A stretch of DNA of 64,000 bases from Allolobophora icterica (lineage: Eukaryota; Annelida; Clitellata; Crassiclitellata; Lumbricidae): assembly GCA_963556255.1 (NCBI GenBank), contig OY744615.1, forward strand, positions 15,169,537 to 15,233,536, written 5' to 3'. The translations under genes were made by a program, and so were the position numbers. Shown piece after piece: positions 54,070 to 64,000 of the stretch (its first letter is position 1; each line of letters begins with the position of its first letter). Under the pieces are notes generated by a model. The model saw only the letters and a program-made list of their open reading frames with translations, was not told the DNA's origin and ran no database searches.

Positions 54070-54408
54070 CTCATTTACACTGACCAACTCTAGTGGATAG
54101 AGCCACGGAACGAATATTCTCTCGACAATAATGGCACCGACAATAAAGGCGGACCCACTCAGGATCATCAGCTGAGCTCCATAGCTATACATCTCAGCAG
54201 TCATTCCGAGCACCAAGATGGCTGACTGGTAGGTAACGAACAACGAAATGGCTGTGGGAAGGACTTGAAGACGTCTGTTAGCCATAAAGAATTCCGCTGT
54301 AGTCTTCTGTCTGCCACAGGTCAGTGAATGATACAGACCAATGGCCAGCGAGATGACCAGAAAACTGACCAGGATCAAGTAGTCCGGCCATTTCAATGAC
54401 GACTCCAT
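54070..54408 (-). CDS. SLC5-family sodium:solute symporter, exon 1 with start codon
   Basis: 113 codons from ATG at 54408 to a gtaggt donor. Residues 8-27 form TM1 (DYLILVSFLVISLAIGLYHS), then a cytoplasmic loop GRQKTTAEFFMANRRL, TM2 VLPTAISLFVTYQSAILVLG, and TM3. The G-x-x-x-T-T.(D/E)FFM..R+ and S....YQSA..VLG...E.Y..GA patterns place it with SLC5A8/SLC5A6/SLC5A12-like symporters, which move monocarboxylates or vitamins with Na+ across the plasma membrane. The exact substrate cannot be assigned. Confidence 0.95.
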
Positions 54409-54717
54409 TCTGAGTAATAAACATTATAAACTGTTCAATTTTATCATTGTAAATAAAAGACTTTAGTAACTGGGCAAAGCTTTACATCAGATAAATGTTA
54501 CAATGCTTCGTAGTACGTCAGTCCAAAAAAATTCTGGATCTAGGCATACCAAAAAAATCCATTTGATTCAAAATCAGTTTGAAAACTTATCTACAGACTG
54601 AACTGCTTGAAGACAGTATCTATCGAAAGTCAGGCTAAAGTTCAACTAGTATATGGATCCGATTGTGAGGCTCCACGTGTTTGCATTAGTCCTACATGGT
54701 GACTGTTCTAGTTTTGC

Positions 54718-54720
<3 letters not shown>

Positions 54721-54779
<59 letters not shown>

Positions 54780-55480
54780 TAATCAATCAGTTTATTGAAC
54801 ACCAATAATAACAGCTGATATTACTGTCAGTGAAAGAAGATTTGGTAGTAGGCATTGAAAGGTGAGAGAAGAAGGGACAACAAAGTCCCGCTAACAGGGT
54901 CAAATAGTTTCTTATAACAGAATTAATGACTGCATTTTCAACAGCTTCATTGCTCATCAGGTTTTGTTAATTGTCATTTTAAATATTTCCACAACAAACT
55001 GCAATTAATAATTTGAATGTCATTACATTGTACAAATACCTTTACTAGTACAGCAGAAAAGAAATAACAGATGGAAATTATTATTAATTATCATATTCAT
55101 AATATCGTTGTCTAGGTCCAAGGCATCAACCGATATCAAGCCAGAATCAGTCCAAACTCTTAGGAATCAGTCCGTCAACACAAAGAGGCAGCCTACGATG
55201 GACAAGCAATTTGAAAAAGATAAGTTTTAAGAAGAGAACGAAACCACACAAGTGATTGAGAAAAACGGACAGATAAGGAAGGGAATTCCAAAATGTATAT
55301 CCAACAGCTGATAAGCTCGTTCATCAGGAGCAGTTCTAGTATGACCAGAAAGGCAGTCAGGTGACCTTGTTAAATAGTGATAACGTTACAGAATAAGGAG
55401 ATGCCATTGCTTATGTTTAGATAATAGATATAGCAACGGGCAAAATGTAATAACTCTTAAAATGTATGCTGAAGATAAGA
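54721..55480 (-). mobile_element. LINE 3' end with (CAAT)n tail
   Basis: A 70-base CAAT run, then agtttattgaacaccaataataacagc, and at 55170-55330 the reversed C-terminal block also seen at 3300-3560. Degraded, no frame. Confidence 0.5.
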
Positions 55481-55756
55481 GTTGAAGTTTTCATAAAAAT
55501 ACCTTGTATCTGGTATTTATGTTTGACATTTAGAAAAACCTCTCGGTATTTAGACACAAAACAGCTAAAACTAAAAACATTTAACTTTTAGTAATGCAAA
55601 ATAAAAATCTAAAAACATTTGAAAGTCAGGTTGTCAGTACTTTACACAGGCTTTTAAGACAAAAGTATATAAATGTTTGGGCGTTCCTGGGTAATTTTCT
55701 TACTAGTTCTGTAACTATCTTGCAAATGTTCATAATATCTATATTTATCAGTAACT

Positions 55757-56232
55757 AGCTGGTGAACCCGGCGTTGCCCGGGTTTCGGAGGTTTTGGGCC
55801 GGGACACCATGGTAGCGGTGAAAACGGGGGACGCGAAGCTGCTTACCCCGGCGTTTTGGGTGTTTCAATCCCTCTAGCGAATAAGCAACAAAACACTGCT
55901 TAACCCGGCGTTGGCCGGGTTTAGTTCAGTGAAAGTTTCAATCCCTCTAGCGAATCCGTACTGTAGCTGCTTAACCCGGCGGCGCCATCTGGCGAGTGAA
56001 AATATGTTGAGTGTAAGTTTTTTTTACCACCTAAAAATGCATTGCCCGGGTAGGTTTTGGCCCGGGACACCATGGAAGCGGTGAAAAGGGGGGGAAGCGA
56101 AGCCTCACACTGGGTGTGTAATGCCCACCCAGAGACAGTAGTGAGGTTTGGAGTGAACAGGTCGAAAGCTGTAGAAATGCATCGCGGTCAAAGATCGCTG
56201 TGACAGACAGACAGAGTCTTGTCTTTATTTAT
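55757..56232 (+). repeat. Dispersed repeat with CCCGGCGTTGCCCGGG
   Basis: Starts ctagctggtgaacccggcgttgcccggg and ends gacagacagacagag...tttatttatatagata. Inside, aacccggcgttg.ccgggttt and gtttcaatccctctagcgaat recur. Repeats with this start and a GACA/TATATAGAT end are common in invertebrate genomes; their class is not settled here. Confidence 0.6.
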
Positions 56233-56812
56233 ATAGATAATCAATATATTCATCTGGCATGTTGTTTTTTGCCATGATCTTATAAATTTCTAAACTATTT
56301 TCACTGTGTTTGTGTGACTGAAAGAGACTAACCACGCTGAACCCATATGGGTTTGAAGTCAGAAGCCCGCTAAACAGAACTAACGATACCCGACATTTGT
56401 GTGCACGATCGGCTTATAGGCTTATAGGCGTGGGCCTATTATGTCTAAGGTCAGACACTTGCTAAAAGTAGCCCAAAGTAGTCTCGCTACTTCTATCGTA
56501 CTAGATTCTGCCAGCTTGGTTACTTGGACTAAGCTACACGTTGATGTCTGACTAGACCAGGTATCTCAGATGCACATCATGGAAACAAATAGTAGTACCA
56601 GTTTTCTATTAGCTTGTCCTGCTCCTAAATTTTCCTTCTCATTCTAATATTCTACTTAACAGATGATGCAGCATGGTATCTCAGCTTCAAACCTAAAATA
56701 GCTGGCCTATTGTTCGGCCATATCTATTCAGCAATTAATCTTTTAGTAATTTGATCAACTTCTCTCGCCTAATCGAATCTTGTTGCTCCATATTGGAAAT
56801 TTTAACTGCTAA

Positions 56813-56935
56813 CTGTCTGTCTGTCTGCCGGTCTGCCTGTCTCTGTCTGTCTCTGTCTCTGTCTGTCTCTATCTGTCTGTCTGTCTCTGTCTGTCTCTGT
56901 CTGTCTCTGTCTGTCTGTCTGTCTCTCTCTCTAAT
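56813..56935 (+). repeat. (CTGT)n/(CTCTGT)n microsatellite
   Basis: CTGT and CTCTGT units; yields a false Cys/Leu/Ser-rich ORF. Confidence 0.95.
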
Positions 56936-58252
56936 TCACCGACCGCTCTCTTACTTCTTTTTTCTGTTTTCTATCTGCTTCTACAACGTTTACCACTTGC
57001 ATACGCGTATCAGTTATAAAGAACCGAGACCGCTGACGTGTACTATTAGGTGGCCTATGCTTGCAACTTATTCAGTGCTTCAAAATTGTTGACAGTTGCT
57101 GGAAATCTAACGACGCTCCACAAAGACCTTCAAAATGAAAAGCCCACAAACCTAAACCTTGGCGGATTGACAAGGTATCATTTTGCCACACCCTATTCAT
57201 TACTAGGCAAATTGCTCATAGTCTGGGACCCGCCAACTTTTCAAGCTTCCCAAGGTTTTGTGACAATCATGTGATAATTATTCAGCACGCGACACTTCAT
57301 CACCGACATTGAATTACACAGACGCTTGATTCACACGACATTTGATCATGCCGATATTAGAAATTAAAATAAGCAAAACAGAATACAAGAGACATTTTTA
57401 GTTTGTATGCTATTATTTTGTGTAAAACATATGATAGATAACAATAGCACACTAGTCAACTAATATTTTTTTAAGTAGGCTTAAATTGCAGTGTTCAAGT
57501 AAGCAATAATTATTCTCTCATCTGTGTTGCTAAAACATAGCCTAGTGCTATTGTTGGCTCTGTGTCCTGCAGTAGTCTTCTGCTTAAAATTAGAAGTAAG
57601 GTAATCAGTCTGTCACCTTCCTGGTTCCGCAAGTGCTTAGAGTCTGTTCGGTTTGCTAAAAACTTCTGTGCTGGGTAGTGGACGACCTAGCCCGAGAGAA
57701 GACAAGGACACCACATGCAGCCTAGAGAAGGGGACTTGCGACCAGGAATAAATTAGGAATAAGTATCTAAATATATTCATTTAAGATCTAATTACACTGG
57801 CTTTCACTGAACTGGACCAATTTTATCATAACGAGTATACAAATAAAATGCTCTGATCAATGCTTGGTCGGGAACGCTGCTGAAGAGCTTTTTCTTAAAC
57901 TTGCGTTTTACAAATTTTCACTTATGTTATGCTGTATTGATATACTTACATCTAGTCCATTCCAATGTACTTGCCTCCGGTCCAAGAATCCAGTCCAATA
58001 TAATATAATTCAATCTAGCAATAACAAATTGATAATTGAGTCGCCTCCAGCTGTCTTGAAGTATGCTATGGACAGTAGGCCTACCATCCAAATGGACAAG
58101 TTCAACTCTGCTTCGTTTTATGACAGAAAGCAATTGGTCATATTATATTAGCCATGATTCATTTGACTATGAGGCAGAACTTATGAGTGACCATAAAGCA
58201 ATGATTCATTTGACCTTGAACCAGATTCATGACTTGCAGGCTTTCAGTCCAA
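56936..58252. other. No recognised feature
   Basis: AT-rich sequence upstream of the symporter start. Short ORFs lack motifs. No TATA-plus-initiator arrangement could be assigned to the symporter gene. Confidence 0.5.
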
Positions 58253-58260
58253 TTGTTACC

Positions 58261-60886
58261 CAGTCTTGTTGTCAAGACCTTAGACCTCAAGACCAAGACC
58301 AAGACATTGAACCTCAAGACCAAGACCAAGACCTTGAACCTCAAGACCAAGACCAAGACCAAGACCTTGAACCTCGAGACCAAGACCAAGACCAAGACCT
58401 TGAACCTCAAGACCAAGACCAAGACCAAGACCCAAAAAATCGCAATCAGGTCAAGACTTCTAAAATTGTCATGTCGGAATATTCCCTATTTTAATTAAAA
58501 CATTAGTCTTTTATTTAATTCAAGCAAATTAACTTTAAATGCAGAGAAATCCGAATTTGTATTCAAAAGTCCTTCATGCAAACTATTATTCCAAATGTCT
58601 TTTGTATTTCATAAAAAACCAATTCGTTCAGAATTTTCTGACCAAGACGTGCCTGGTGGGCCTCATAAAAATTCCGCCATGTGAAAAAATACGTTCTACA
58701 GGTGCTGAAGTCGCTGACACACACACACAGAAGCTTTTCAAGCACTGGATGTAAATGTACACAGTGGCGGCGCGTGGATTTTTTAAAGGTGGTGCGAAGC
58801 AACAGTGTGCCGCCCCCTCCCCCTCCCCCGTAAGCTGACAGGCCTTGTAGTTACTGAAATTTCGTCTGTGTTGTGTATGATAATAGCCTCGCCATTAGTA
58901 CCGTATAGTAAACTGTAGCACAGAACACAGTAACAGATGATGCAGATCCGCTACTAGTGTTACTGTGTACTGCGCGCTTAAAATACTTTTAGCATTAGCA
59001 AATCAAATCAGAGGGGATTTTCCGGAGAGTAGTCAAACAATGGTCCGAGTCCGGTTTCCAGAAGGCCAAATGAAATCAGAGTGGGTCTCCAGAAAGTAGT
59101 TCAAAAGTGGTCCGAGTCCAGTTCCAGGGCCAGATCAAGAGAAGAGGGTGAGCAGCTGGTAAGGCTGGTGTCGTTTAGGGTGAGAATAATTGGAGGAAGG
59201 AGGATCAGATGAGTCAGGGTAAGAGTACTTGAAAAGGTGAGACCAGTTTTGAGTGGAAAACCAGATGGTGATAGAAGAACATGAGGAGGAGGATGAAGGA
59301 CGGGTTGCAATGATGATGGAAGAACCGAGAAGCTGCGGAATTCAAGAGGGAGATCAATCCATAGGCATGGTGCTGTGTTGAATATGGCTCGGTTGGAGAA
59401 CTTAAGATGAGCAGTGACCGGCGGTCGAAAAAAACTGAGATAGGAGGAGGGTCGGGTGGAACGAGTTGCCTGGATGGATTATAGGGAGTTGTAGGTTACT
59501 GATAGGACTGAAGTGGATTCGTTCTTGGATTTGTAACCAATGGAGTGACTTGAGGATGGGAGTGATGTGCTGATGTCTGGGCGTTCTAGTGACAGCTCTG
59601 GCTAGTGAGTTTTGGATAAGTTTATAAGTTGGGTGGATTCAAGGCTGACAAAGAGGGAATTGCAGTATTCAAGCTTTGAATGTGCATGAAACAGGAGCGT
59701 GGGAGGTTGTAGATGTGGTCAGAGAAGTAGAAAGTAACACCAAATTATCAATATAATTAAGCGCAATCATTATTTCTAGAAACCAGAGGAGTAGCTAGGG
59801 AGTGCAGACTGCAGAGGGGTACATATGTCCCCGGGCGCCAAGGAAAGGGAGCGCCAAAATGAGGGTTAGGCCGAAGATAAATGATTCTACTCTTAATTTT
59901 GATGCAGTTTTAACTAATGTATCCCAAATAAATTTATAAGATTTAATGTTGGCGCCCCAAATATATCCAGTTATATCCTCGATCATTATTTACAAACCAG
60001 TTCTCAGGTATGATTTTGTCGCCCCATTGAGCAACTAAGGGGCAACGTGCATGTACTATTTGTATTTTTCATATTTTATTTCATTAAAATTAAAATTGCC
60101 ATTCGATTATTTGAAAATGTGAAATAGTAAAACAGGGCTGGGGGCGCCAAATTCATACTATCACAGTTCGTCTCCGGACTCAAAATATCCTAACTACGAT
60201 GCTGCTAGAAACTAGGCCTAAAATTATGTAAATCAATTTAAAACTAAGAAATACATTGAAGCTCACATGAACAGTGAAGATTTACAATTCACTGAATTAT
60301 GATATTAAAGTGTCATTGACATTTCTAGAAATGAATTACGTAATAACTCCAAATGAAACACTACGGTGACCACAGGAACCACCGAAAAAAAATATTCCAG
60401 GTAGTCGAAGTGCCGCCCCCCCTCAAGTGGCCGCCCGGTGCGACGGCACCCCCTTGCACCCCCACGCGCCGCCACTGAATGTACAGATAGTGAGTCCTTT
60501 TGAAATCGTCCCATGCTTTATCATACCGTCTGATACAGAATAACTGTTGCTGCTGCCGATGGGTTTTCTGACCAACAAGACTTGTATCCATCCATAGATA
60601 TTGGTCGTATGATGCAAGCAGGCTTGATACAGAATTCTTGAGTTCTGTTAAATGACTGTTTATATTGACAGCCGGTCTTGGTCTTGGTCTTGGTCTTGGT
60701 CTTGCGAGACCAAGACCAAGACTTTGAACCTCAAGACCAAGACCAAGACCAAGACCTTGAACCTCAAGACCAAGACCAAGACCAAGACCTTGAACCTCAA
60801 GACCAAGACCAAGACCAAGACTTTTAAAAACGAACTCGAGTGCACTCGAGACCAACAGTCTTGTTGTCTCGAGGACAACAAGACTG
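58261..60886. mobile_element. hAT-like element with minisatellite ends, copy 3 (hit by another hAT)
   Basis: Same inverted ends as copies 1 and 2, with a perfect 8-bp duplication TTGTTACC (58253-58260, 60887-60894). Arrays lie at 58270-58430 and 60675-60825. Near the right end an extra cagtcttgttgtctc precedes the terminal sequence. The nested element at 58762-60477 splits it; without it the core is about 902 bp. Confidence 0.93.
58762..60477. mobile_element. Third hAT family, nested in copy 3
   Basis: The ends CAGTGGCGGCGCGTGG and CCACGCGCCGCCACTG are perfectly inverted over 16 bases and flanked by AATGTACA (58754-58761, 60478-60485). Near-empty sites exist in copy 1 (about 25515) and copy 2 (about 44171). 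The interior has LINE-like text at 59500-59740 and no intact transposase. Confidence 0.92.
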
Positions 60887-61528
60887 TTGTTACCACAAAG
60901 TAACATGGATGTTGATGAATGTTTCTGGCTAAGTTTCTGTGATGAACAGTGGCTGAATTATTATTATATGCCCAGGCGCTTAACAAATTTTTTGCTGATT
61001 CGTCGTAGTGCATTAGTCCGCAGTTAGATAGCCGACTAGTTAGAATCATTAGGTTGGTTGAGCTTACTTAGGCCATCGCATAGAGTTAGTCATCCTCTAT
61101 TCGTGGCTTCGTATGCCTGTCTTGCAACGACAAAATTACATTTTTCACATTGTCTTTGGTTCTGATTTATAAATTTTCAGACTTCTTTGAGTGATTACCG
61201 TTTGGAATCCTTCGGGCAAGAGTTTTCGAAATCCTTTCTTGCGAGATCTAAGCCATTATATATCTGTGCAGGAATTTTTTAACATGTTGACTGGTTGGAA
61301 AATTCCCCACCAGCCCTCTCAAACTCCCCACCTGTCCTTGCCCTTTTCCCCACCAGTGAATGTTCCCATTTTAGTCCTATGTAATTATTTTTTCGTGATT
61401 TATGTGATCTTATGATTATGATCTATCGTAAATGGCGACCACAGCATACGTGAAATCTTTATAATTTAATTGCGACCTTGTCACCGCATTCAGTGGAAAG
61501 TATTCGGCCTAGTTGATCGACCTTAAGC

Positions 61529-61640
61529 CAGAGTTGTTCACACTGTGGTACGCGGACCAATGGGGGTCCGCGAGGGATATGGCGGGGTCCGCGAGAGCGT
61601 CTGAAAATATTCATTAATGATTAACACTGCATGGTTTAGC
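61529..61640. mobile_element. Truncated hAT MITE of the GGTCCGCGGACC family
   Basis: cagagttgttcacactgtgg...cgcggaccaa.gggggtccgcga...gcgggtccgc-like text matches the left 110 bases of the element at 21216, including ttaatgattaaca.tgcatggttt. The right end is missing. Confidence 0.7.
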
Positions 61641-62090
61641 CTTAATAGCCAGTGTTTTCAAATTCATACACTACTTATTTTATGTTTACTTGCAATTAAT
61701 GTCTGTAACCAGGGGCGTCTATCCCCCTAAGTCATTTGAGCAACTTCCCCTTTGCCCCTCTTCTTCCCCCTCTCCCTTCCTTCCCCCCTAAAATGGTGGC
61801 ACACACACTGACAGATCCCCATTTCTTGGATGGAGCATTTTCTCCAAGGTTTCTATGGTGTAGACGCCTCTGTCTGTAACACTGTCTAATCCCATCGCGT
61901 CTGTGTCGATGGAAATATTCCAATAAACGAATATTTGATTTGATTGATTTGATTATAGTATGCCTGTAGTACTTATTATATGATCCATGCGGGACCGGTT
62001 GGGTACTTAGTTATTCTTGGCGTACTAGAGGGACGTAAGTAACATGTACGGTCACGATGTTACATTTCTAGTCTAATAAAACGTGAATAT

Positions 62091-63658
62091 GTTACAGGCA
62101 ATCTGTAAAATCAGGGATTTTGTAAAATGCCTGAAATTTTTAGGTAATTTGTAAAATCCCTGATTGACTCAGGCACTTGACAAAATCCCTGAAAACACCA
62201 GGCATTTTGCAAAATCCCTTAAATCTGATGACGAAATTTGACAGATTGCCTGAAATAAAAATGACGAACATAATCGAAGTTTATTATGCACACAAACCTT
62301 ATTTTCAAAGAATTAACATTTGTACTTAGTATGACCATATATGTTAAGTTCAGTTCTCGAAAGCTACAGCAGTTTTTCTGTTTTCACACGACCTACCTCG
62401 GTTCTCTCATATCTCCACCTTCATGGTTGAACACCTCCATTGGCTCCCTCTCTCTGCCCGTATACAATTCAAAGTGCTTATTCTTGTGCTTAAATCTCAG
62501 CTGGGTTTTGCTCCACAGTACTTACGTGATCTGTTTCAACGGCCTCATTCTGCTGCTTCGCTGCGTCGTCTCCGATCTTTTGATCGTCTTGACCTCTTAG
62601 TTCCTAGTGTCAGGACAACTATGGCTCAGTCCAGGTCCTTTGCCTGCATAGGTCCCTCACTTTGGAACCAACTTCCTCCTTCTGTCCGCACCACCATACT
62701 CTCTGGTAGCGTTGCTTCTTCCTTTTCTCACCTTAAATCCTGCTTTTTCTCTCGGGGTCTCGCGCACTGGGAGCGCCTCTGAATGGTATATACCGCGAGA
62801 GGCGCTTTATAAATGCCCATATACAATACAATACAATACTAGGTAACTAGAATGACGTCGACTGCTACACTTGACTTACGTAATTATTAATTGACAGATT
62901 AATTTTTTTCAAAGGAAAAGCAAAGTTGTCGAGTCGGATTAACAAAACCGCTCGACAACTTCACTTACCCTTTTAAAAATTTGCACCTATTTGTCTTGCA
63001 GCGCGCAGTGAACTTTGATTGTCTATTTCCTTATAATTCTTTTATGTGCCGTCGCAGCAATTAGAAGTTGACCGAAATATCTACCGATTGGCTGAGATTA
63101 GCTGTGGACAGACGAGTACCCATGCTATAAATTAAAACCCAGCAAGCACTATTTCATTTCTTGTTTACCTTTGTTTAGGTCAGTTCTAAAGTTAATCTGT
63201 CAATTAGTAATTAATAAGTCAAGTGCAACGGTCGATATCATTCGAGTATGTCGTGTGAAGACAGAGAAACTGCTGTAGCTTTCGAGAACTGAACTTAAAA
63301 TAAAATACCATCTAAAAATTTTAAACCTTTGAAAATAGGGCCTGTTTGCAAAATAAACTTTCTGGCATTTTACAAAATCCCTGGTTTTACAACTTAAGAA
63401 CTGAACTTTAAATAAAATATAATCGAAAAATGATAAACCTTTGAAAATAAGGTTTGTGTGCATAATAAACATCGATAATGTTCGTCATTGTCATTTCAGG
63501 CAATCTGTCAAATTTTCGTCATCACAGTTCAGGAATTTTACTAAATCCCTGGTTTTTTAGGGATTTTCTAAAGTGCCTGAGTCAATCAGGGATTTTACAA
63601 ATTGCCTAAAAATTTTAGGCATTTTACAAAATCCCTGCTTTTACGAATTGCCTGTAAC
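62091..63658. mobile_element. Foldback DNA element with LINE in its left arm
   Basis: Arms begin GTTACAGGCAAT at both outer ends and stay inverted for about 370 bases (left 62091-62392 plus 62840-62912; right 63180-63658). The arms repeat caggcat/gggattttgtaaaat words many times. Flanks are ATAT on both sides (or TA, if the ends are TGTTACAGG). The middle (62913-63179) is unique. No transposase. Confidence 0.8.
62393..62838 (+). mobile_element. CR1-like LINE 3' fragment
   Basis: The frame at 62423-62782 reads VEHLHWLPLSARIQFKVLIL...APQYLRDLF...SLWNQLPPSVR...FSHLKSCFF, the LINE ORF C-terminus. Then come gagaggcgctttataaat and an (AATAC)n tail. 5'-truncated. Confidence 0.85.
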
Positions 63659-64000
63659 ATATATAATTTTCATTTATTATGAATCAAAGTTGACAAACCG
63701 CAACTTCTTACAGAAAGAGTATGCTACAGTAAAAAAAATAGTCTAGATTAGTCTACGAAAGGTAGAATACTATTTACTTGAACGAAATGCCCATGAACAT
63801 GTCGGAACACTACTCTAGGTATAAAGTAGTGATTGTCCTTGTATGGAAGTTAAAAATCATGAGGTCTATGTGTCAAGTGTATGTTTTAATAAAATTTAAT
63901 AAATAATTTCTGCTAATCGACTGTTAATCATTTCTACACCCAAGGTAAGCGCTATGTATTTGTAATATGCTGGTCTATTTCCTGACTGTGCCAATTCTGG
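63659..64000. other. No recognised feature
   Basis: AT-rich, no ORF or repeat structure recognised. Confidence 0.5.

Noticed and set aside
58063..58494. Long ORFs of [16 protein letters not shown] or VLVLRFK repeats at 23.4, 25.7, 43.7, 44.4, 58.3 and 60.7 kb
   Set aside because: The CAAGAC/TTGAACC arrays are open in several frames on both strands at once and lie inside hAT ends; they are repeat artefacts, not genes.

Overview
The window is animal nuclear DNA. It has no prokaryotic-style operons, it is AT-rich, it is full of microsatellites and transposable elements, and its one host gene is split into short exons with GT-AG introns. Many of the repeats (CR1-like LINEs, K02A2.6-type Ty3 elements, hAT MITEs) and the frequent palindrome TAGGCCTA suggest a marine invertebrate. 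I cannot fix the phylum from sequence alone.

Host gene. One gene for a sodium:solute symporter of the SLC5 family (SMCT/SMVT-like, the SLC5A8/SLC5A6 branch) lies on the minus strand and spans almost the whole window. Exon 1, with the start codon, is at 54408-54070. Further exons follow at 44963-44895, 27616-27549, 26090-26010, 22348-22275, 19354-19214, 10919-10784, 9866-about 9763, 3949-3837, 2600-2530, 1224-1138 and 520-431, and the gene runs off the left edge. Splice phases agree at almost every junction between located exons. One exon between 44.9 and 27.6 kb, one possible exon between 1138 and 520, and the 3' end were not found. No gene-finding track would show this gene, because most of the exons are under 150 bp.

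Introns, left to right. 0.5-13.2 kb: tRNA-like SINEs, a CR1-like LINE broken by a 352-bp hAT MITE and a GTCGA-rich element, a decayed copy of an unknown multicopy invertebrate ORF family, and a mariner-like MITE. 13.9-18.4 kb: a complete Ty3-type LTR retrotransposon with short LTRs and a target duplication. 19.4-27.1 kb: a Harbinger-like MITE, a small hAT and a hAT nested in another hAT. 28.5-40.3 kb: a second, unrelated Ty3-type element followed directly by an identical first 2.23 kb of the next unit, as in a tandem array. 43.7-44.6 kb: a second copy of the hAT with internal minisatellites. 45.9-52.8 kb: a four-layer nest of LINE, LTR and LINEs, including a LINE with an 8-bp target duplication that is broken only by a one-base frameshift. 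52.8-53.7 kb: a hAT transposase relic.

Upstream of exon 1 (54.4-64 kb) there are only repeats: LINE 3' ends, a CCCGGCGTTGCCCGGG repeat, a third copy of the minisatellite hAT carrying another hAT inside it, and a foldback element with a LINE in one arm.

The most novel item is the hAT-like family with subterminal CAAGAC-type minisatellites: three copies, each with a perfect 8-bp target duplication and a core near 0.9 kb. Two of them were later hit by different hAT elements at sites whose empty versions are visible in the sister copies.
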